15,138 nucleotides of DNA from Candidatus Brevefilum sp. Lineage in GTDB: Bacteria; Chloroflexota; Anaerolineae; Anaerolineales; Anaerolineaceae. Shown here in pieces: positions 13,808 to 15,138 of this stretch (its first letter is position 1; every line of letters starts with the position of its first letter). The notes below the pieces were generated by a model that did no database searches, was not told the origin of the DNA, and worked only from the letters and a program-made list of their open reading frames with translations. The translations under genes were made by a program, and so were the position numbers. The DNA lies in NCBI GenBank assembly GCA_007119455.1, contig SKPR01000088.1:1-15138 (forward strand), read 5' to 3'.

Positions 13808-14151
13808 TTTTGATTTACTTTCATCAATTCTGCCTGTGAAAGAAGTTTCCGAAGTGCAGTCAGTAATTCGGCATAATCTGTATCTAAAAGCAGCTTTCTT
13901 GCAATAATTACGATATCGTAACCCAGCTTTAGGTCAACAAATAGACTTTGAATGGCTGACCTTATCCGCCTTTTTGCCAGATTTCGCTGGACGGCCCCAC
14001 CCAGAGACCGTCCGGCAATTACAGCAATTCGATTTTTCCCTAATTGATTCGGTTTGACGCCAACAACAACCACTTTGTGTACAAAGGTCTTCCCTTTTTG
14101 CCGTACACGATTGATGTCTTCACTGCGGGTTAATCGATAAAGTCGTTTCAA
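13804..14151 (-). CDS. rnpA: Ribonuclease P protein component
   Basis: The basic protein subunit that supports RNase P RNA in cutting tRNA 5' leaders. The 115 residues begin MKRLYRLTRSEDINRVRQKG, typical of RnpA, and contain the RNR motif GGAVQRNLAKRRIR (51-64), followed by a C-terminal strand-helix part (YDIVIIARKLLLDTDYAELL). The start is TTG 14151, with AGGAAG four nt upstream; no in-frame ATG gives a complete N-terminus. The gene follows rpmH by 60 nt and overlaps yidD by four nt. RNase P RNA itself is not in the window. Confidence 0.95.
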   Translation of the reverse strand: MKRLYRLTRSEDINRVRQKGKTFVHKVVVVGVKPNQLGKNRIAVIAGRSLGGAVQRNLAKRRIRSAIQSLFVDLKLGYDIVIIARKLLLDTDYAELLTALRKLLSQAELMKVNQN

Positions 14152-14211
14152 CCAACTTCCTGTTCAAAAGGTAATACCGGAATTCGCGAAATGTTACACG
14201 CCCGGGTCAAT

Positions 14212-14382
14212 TTACCAACGTACCCTTTTCACATGGTTATTGGCTTTTTTCGCCAGTTCATGCCGGCCTTTAGCCCGGCGTCGTTTTAATACTTTTCGCC
14301 CACCCTTGCTCTTCATCCGAGCTCGAAAACCATGCACTCGGACGCGGCGGCGACGTTTTGGTTGGTAGGTTCGCTTTGGCAT
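14212..14382 (-). CDS. rpmH: 50S ribosomal protein bL34, with extended C-terminus
   Basis: A 56-residue, very basic protein starting MPKRTYQPKRRRRVRVHGFR and continuing RARMKSKGGRKVLKRRRAKG, the bL34 signature. bL34 is usually about 44-47 residues; here a tail (RHELAKKANNHVKRVRW) adds roughly ten to twelve. ATG 14382 has AAAGGA ten nt upstream. It is the first gene of the cluster, behind a near-consensus promoter with a leader of about 65 nt. The family assignment is secure from sequence and context. Confidence 0.95.
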   Translation of the reverse strand: MPKRTYQPKRRRRVRVHGFRARMKSKGGRKVLKRRRAKGRHELAKKANNHVKRVRW

Positions 14383-14453
14383 TCTTAATAAGTCCTTTCT
14401 TACTTAATTTATTTCATTGCCGTACTTCAATGGTCGCGCAGACACAGCCACCA

Positions 14454-14482
14454 ATTATACCGTATGCCCAATTAGCGGTCAA
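14454..14482 (-). promoter_or_regulatory. Sigma-70 promoter of the rpmH operon
   Basis: The -35 element TTGACC (14482-14477), a 17-bp spacer and a perfect -10 TATAAT (14459-14454). Transcription would begin near 14447. It is the best promoter match in the window and fits strong housekeeping expression. Confidence 0.88.
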
Positions 14483-14525
14483 ACAGTCGCAGGTGGCTTT
14501 TCATTCTGATTCTATCTGAATAAAT

Positions 14526-14588
14526 AAAAAAAGGCGAATGATTTAATGAGTAAATTTTACACTTATTTTATCGAATCGACTATCCGCC
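14526..14588 (-). terminator. Probable intrinsic terminator of the mtaB-type gene
   Basis: GGCGGAT (14588-14582, inside the last codons) can pair with ATTCGCC (14539-14533), with one G-U. Seven Ts (14532-14526) follow directly. The loop is long, about 42 nt, with an inner GTAAA/TTTAC stem, so efficiency is uncertain. It lies upstream of the rpmH promoter. Confidence 0.5.
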
Positions 14589-15138
14589 CTATCAGTGCAC
14601 CTTCGCTTTTATGATGACTCTCCAGTAAAACGGGTGTGATCTTGTTGCTAAAATCATGGCTTGCTTTAGTTTTTACACGAATATAATTATCCGTCAATCC
14701 AGATAATTGCCATTGAAGATCTTCAAGTTGCTCTGAAGATTCCCATAAGACATTCATTTTTTGAGAGATAAATTGATTGCGGTATTGATAACCCAACACC
14801 TCAAACACATCACGTAACCTGGCATTGCGAGATTTAGCATCCTGAACCGGCACCTGATCAACCATTTGAAAGGCAGGTGTACCAGGTCTGGGTGAGTAAG
14901 TAAAGACATGCCCCGCTGCGAATCCAATTTGCTGGCAGATCTTGATGGTTTCTTCAAATTGATCTCCCGACTCTCCAGGAAAGCCGGTGATCACATCTGT
15001 TGTGATGGCGATTTCAGGGACTTTCTGACGGATGACTTCAACCAGGTCAAGATATTGCGTGATTCTGATCGGTCGACCCATTCGTTTCAGGATAGCATCG
15101 CTTCCTGATTGCAGAGGGATGTGCAAATGGCGGCATAA
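14563..15138 (-). CDS. mtaB: tRNA methylthiotransferase, MtaB type, C-terminal part (5' end outside window)
   Basis: The frame is open to the right edge; 191 residues plus stop are visible. It begins with LCRHLHIPLQSGS, a signature of the MiaB/MtaB/RimO radical-SAM methylthiotransferases, then DVITGFPGES and HVFTYSPRPGTPAF. It ends with a TRAM-like tail (NVLWES...LSGLTDNYIRV). YSPRPGTPA and the GLTDNYIRV form fit MtaB, which adds a methylthio group to t6A37 of tRNAs, better than MiaB or RimO. The N-terminal UPF0004 domain and the radical-SAM CxxxCxxC are outside the window, so the subfamily call is not fully tested. It is probably a separate transcription unit from rpmH. Confidence 0.85.
   Translation of the reverse strand, partial: LCRHLHIPLQSGSDAILKRMGRPIRITQYLDLVEVIRQKVPEIAITTDVITGFPGESGDQFEETIKICQQIGFAAGHVFTYSPRPGTPAFQMVDQVPVQDAKSRNARLRDVFEVLGYQYRNQFISQKMNVLWESSEQLEDLQWQLSGLTDNYIRVKTKASHDFSNKITPVLLESHHKSEGALIGRIVDSIK

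Noticed and set aside
1..15138. CRISPR array, tRNA or rRNA gene, transposase, prophage or defence genes
   Set aside because: No regularly spaced repeat series, cloverleaf-like stretch or protein motif of these classes was seen on either strand.

Overview
The window holds 17 genes, two cut by its edges, and reads as a bacterial chromosome segment with housekeeping content. No phage, transposase, CRISPR or rRNA/tRNA gene is visible. Sixteen genes lie on the minus strand; only the truncated first gene is on the plus strand. Base composition is mid-range. The style suggests a Chloroflexota bacterium, probably Anaerolineae-like: lipoprotein signals without obvious outer-membrane machinery, an Fe-S protein typical of anaerobes, FkbM-type glycan methylation and a YidC without the proteobacterial periplasmic domain. 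This placement is inference from gene style, not from a search.

Layout from left to right. (1) 2-382: C-terminal part of an FkbM-family methyltransferase, convergent with the pst genes. (2) 475-4610: a phosphate ABC transporter operon read leftward as pstS-pstC-pstA-pstB. It is preceded by a convincing Pho-box-like array of 11-bp repeats and a -10 element. PstC carries an unusual N-terminal membrane extension, and a 12-bp perfect inverted repeat separates pstS from pstC. (3) 4787-10593: five co-directional metabolic genes, transcribed as pdp (pyrimidine-nucleoside phosphorylase), a stand-alone CBM48/AMPK-type carbohydrate-binding protein, a winged-helix plus multi-[4Fe-4S] protein, a LarA-superfamily hydroxyacid racemase/epimerase homologue and gnd (6-phosphogluconate dehydrogenase). 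gnd is closed by a clear intrinsic terminator. Spacings of 59-158 nt leave it open how many transcripts there are. (4) 10627-14482: the classical rpmH-rnpA-yidD-...-yidC-jag cluster, with an eight-repeat PQQ-type beta-propeller lipoprotein gene inserted between yidD and yidC. It starts at a near-consensus sigma-70 promoter and ends at a long hairpin. (5) 14563-15138: the C-terminal part of a MtaB-type tRNA methylthiotransferase.

Functionally, region 2 imports phosphate under likely two-component control. Region 4 couples ribosome and RNase P components to membrane-protein insertion. Region 3 mixes nucleoside salvage, sugar-acid metabolism and Fe-S chemistry. A 29-bp near-identical intergenic repeat occurs twice, after the LarA-like gene and after jag, and is the clearest unexplained element. 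I do not see a clearly new multi-gene system; the second-look items are mostly regulatory elements and unusual domain architectures.
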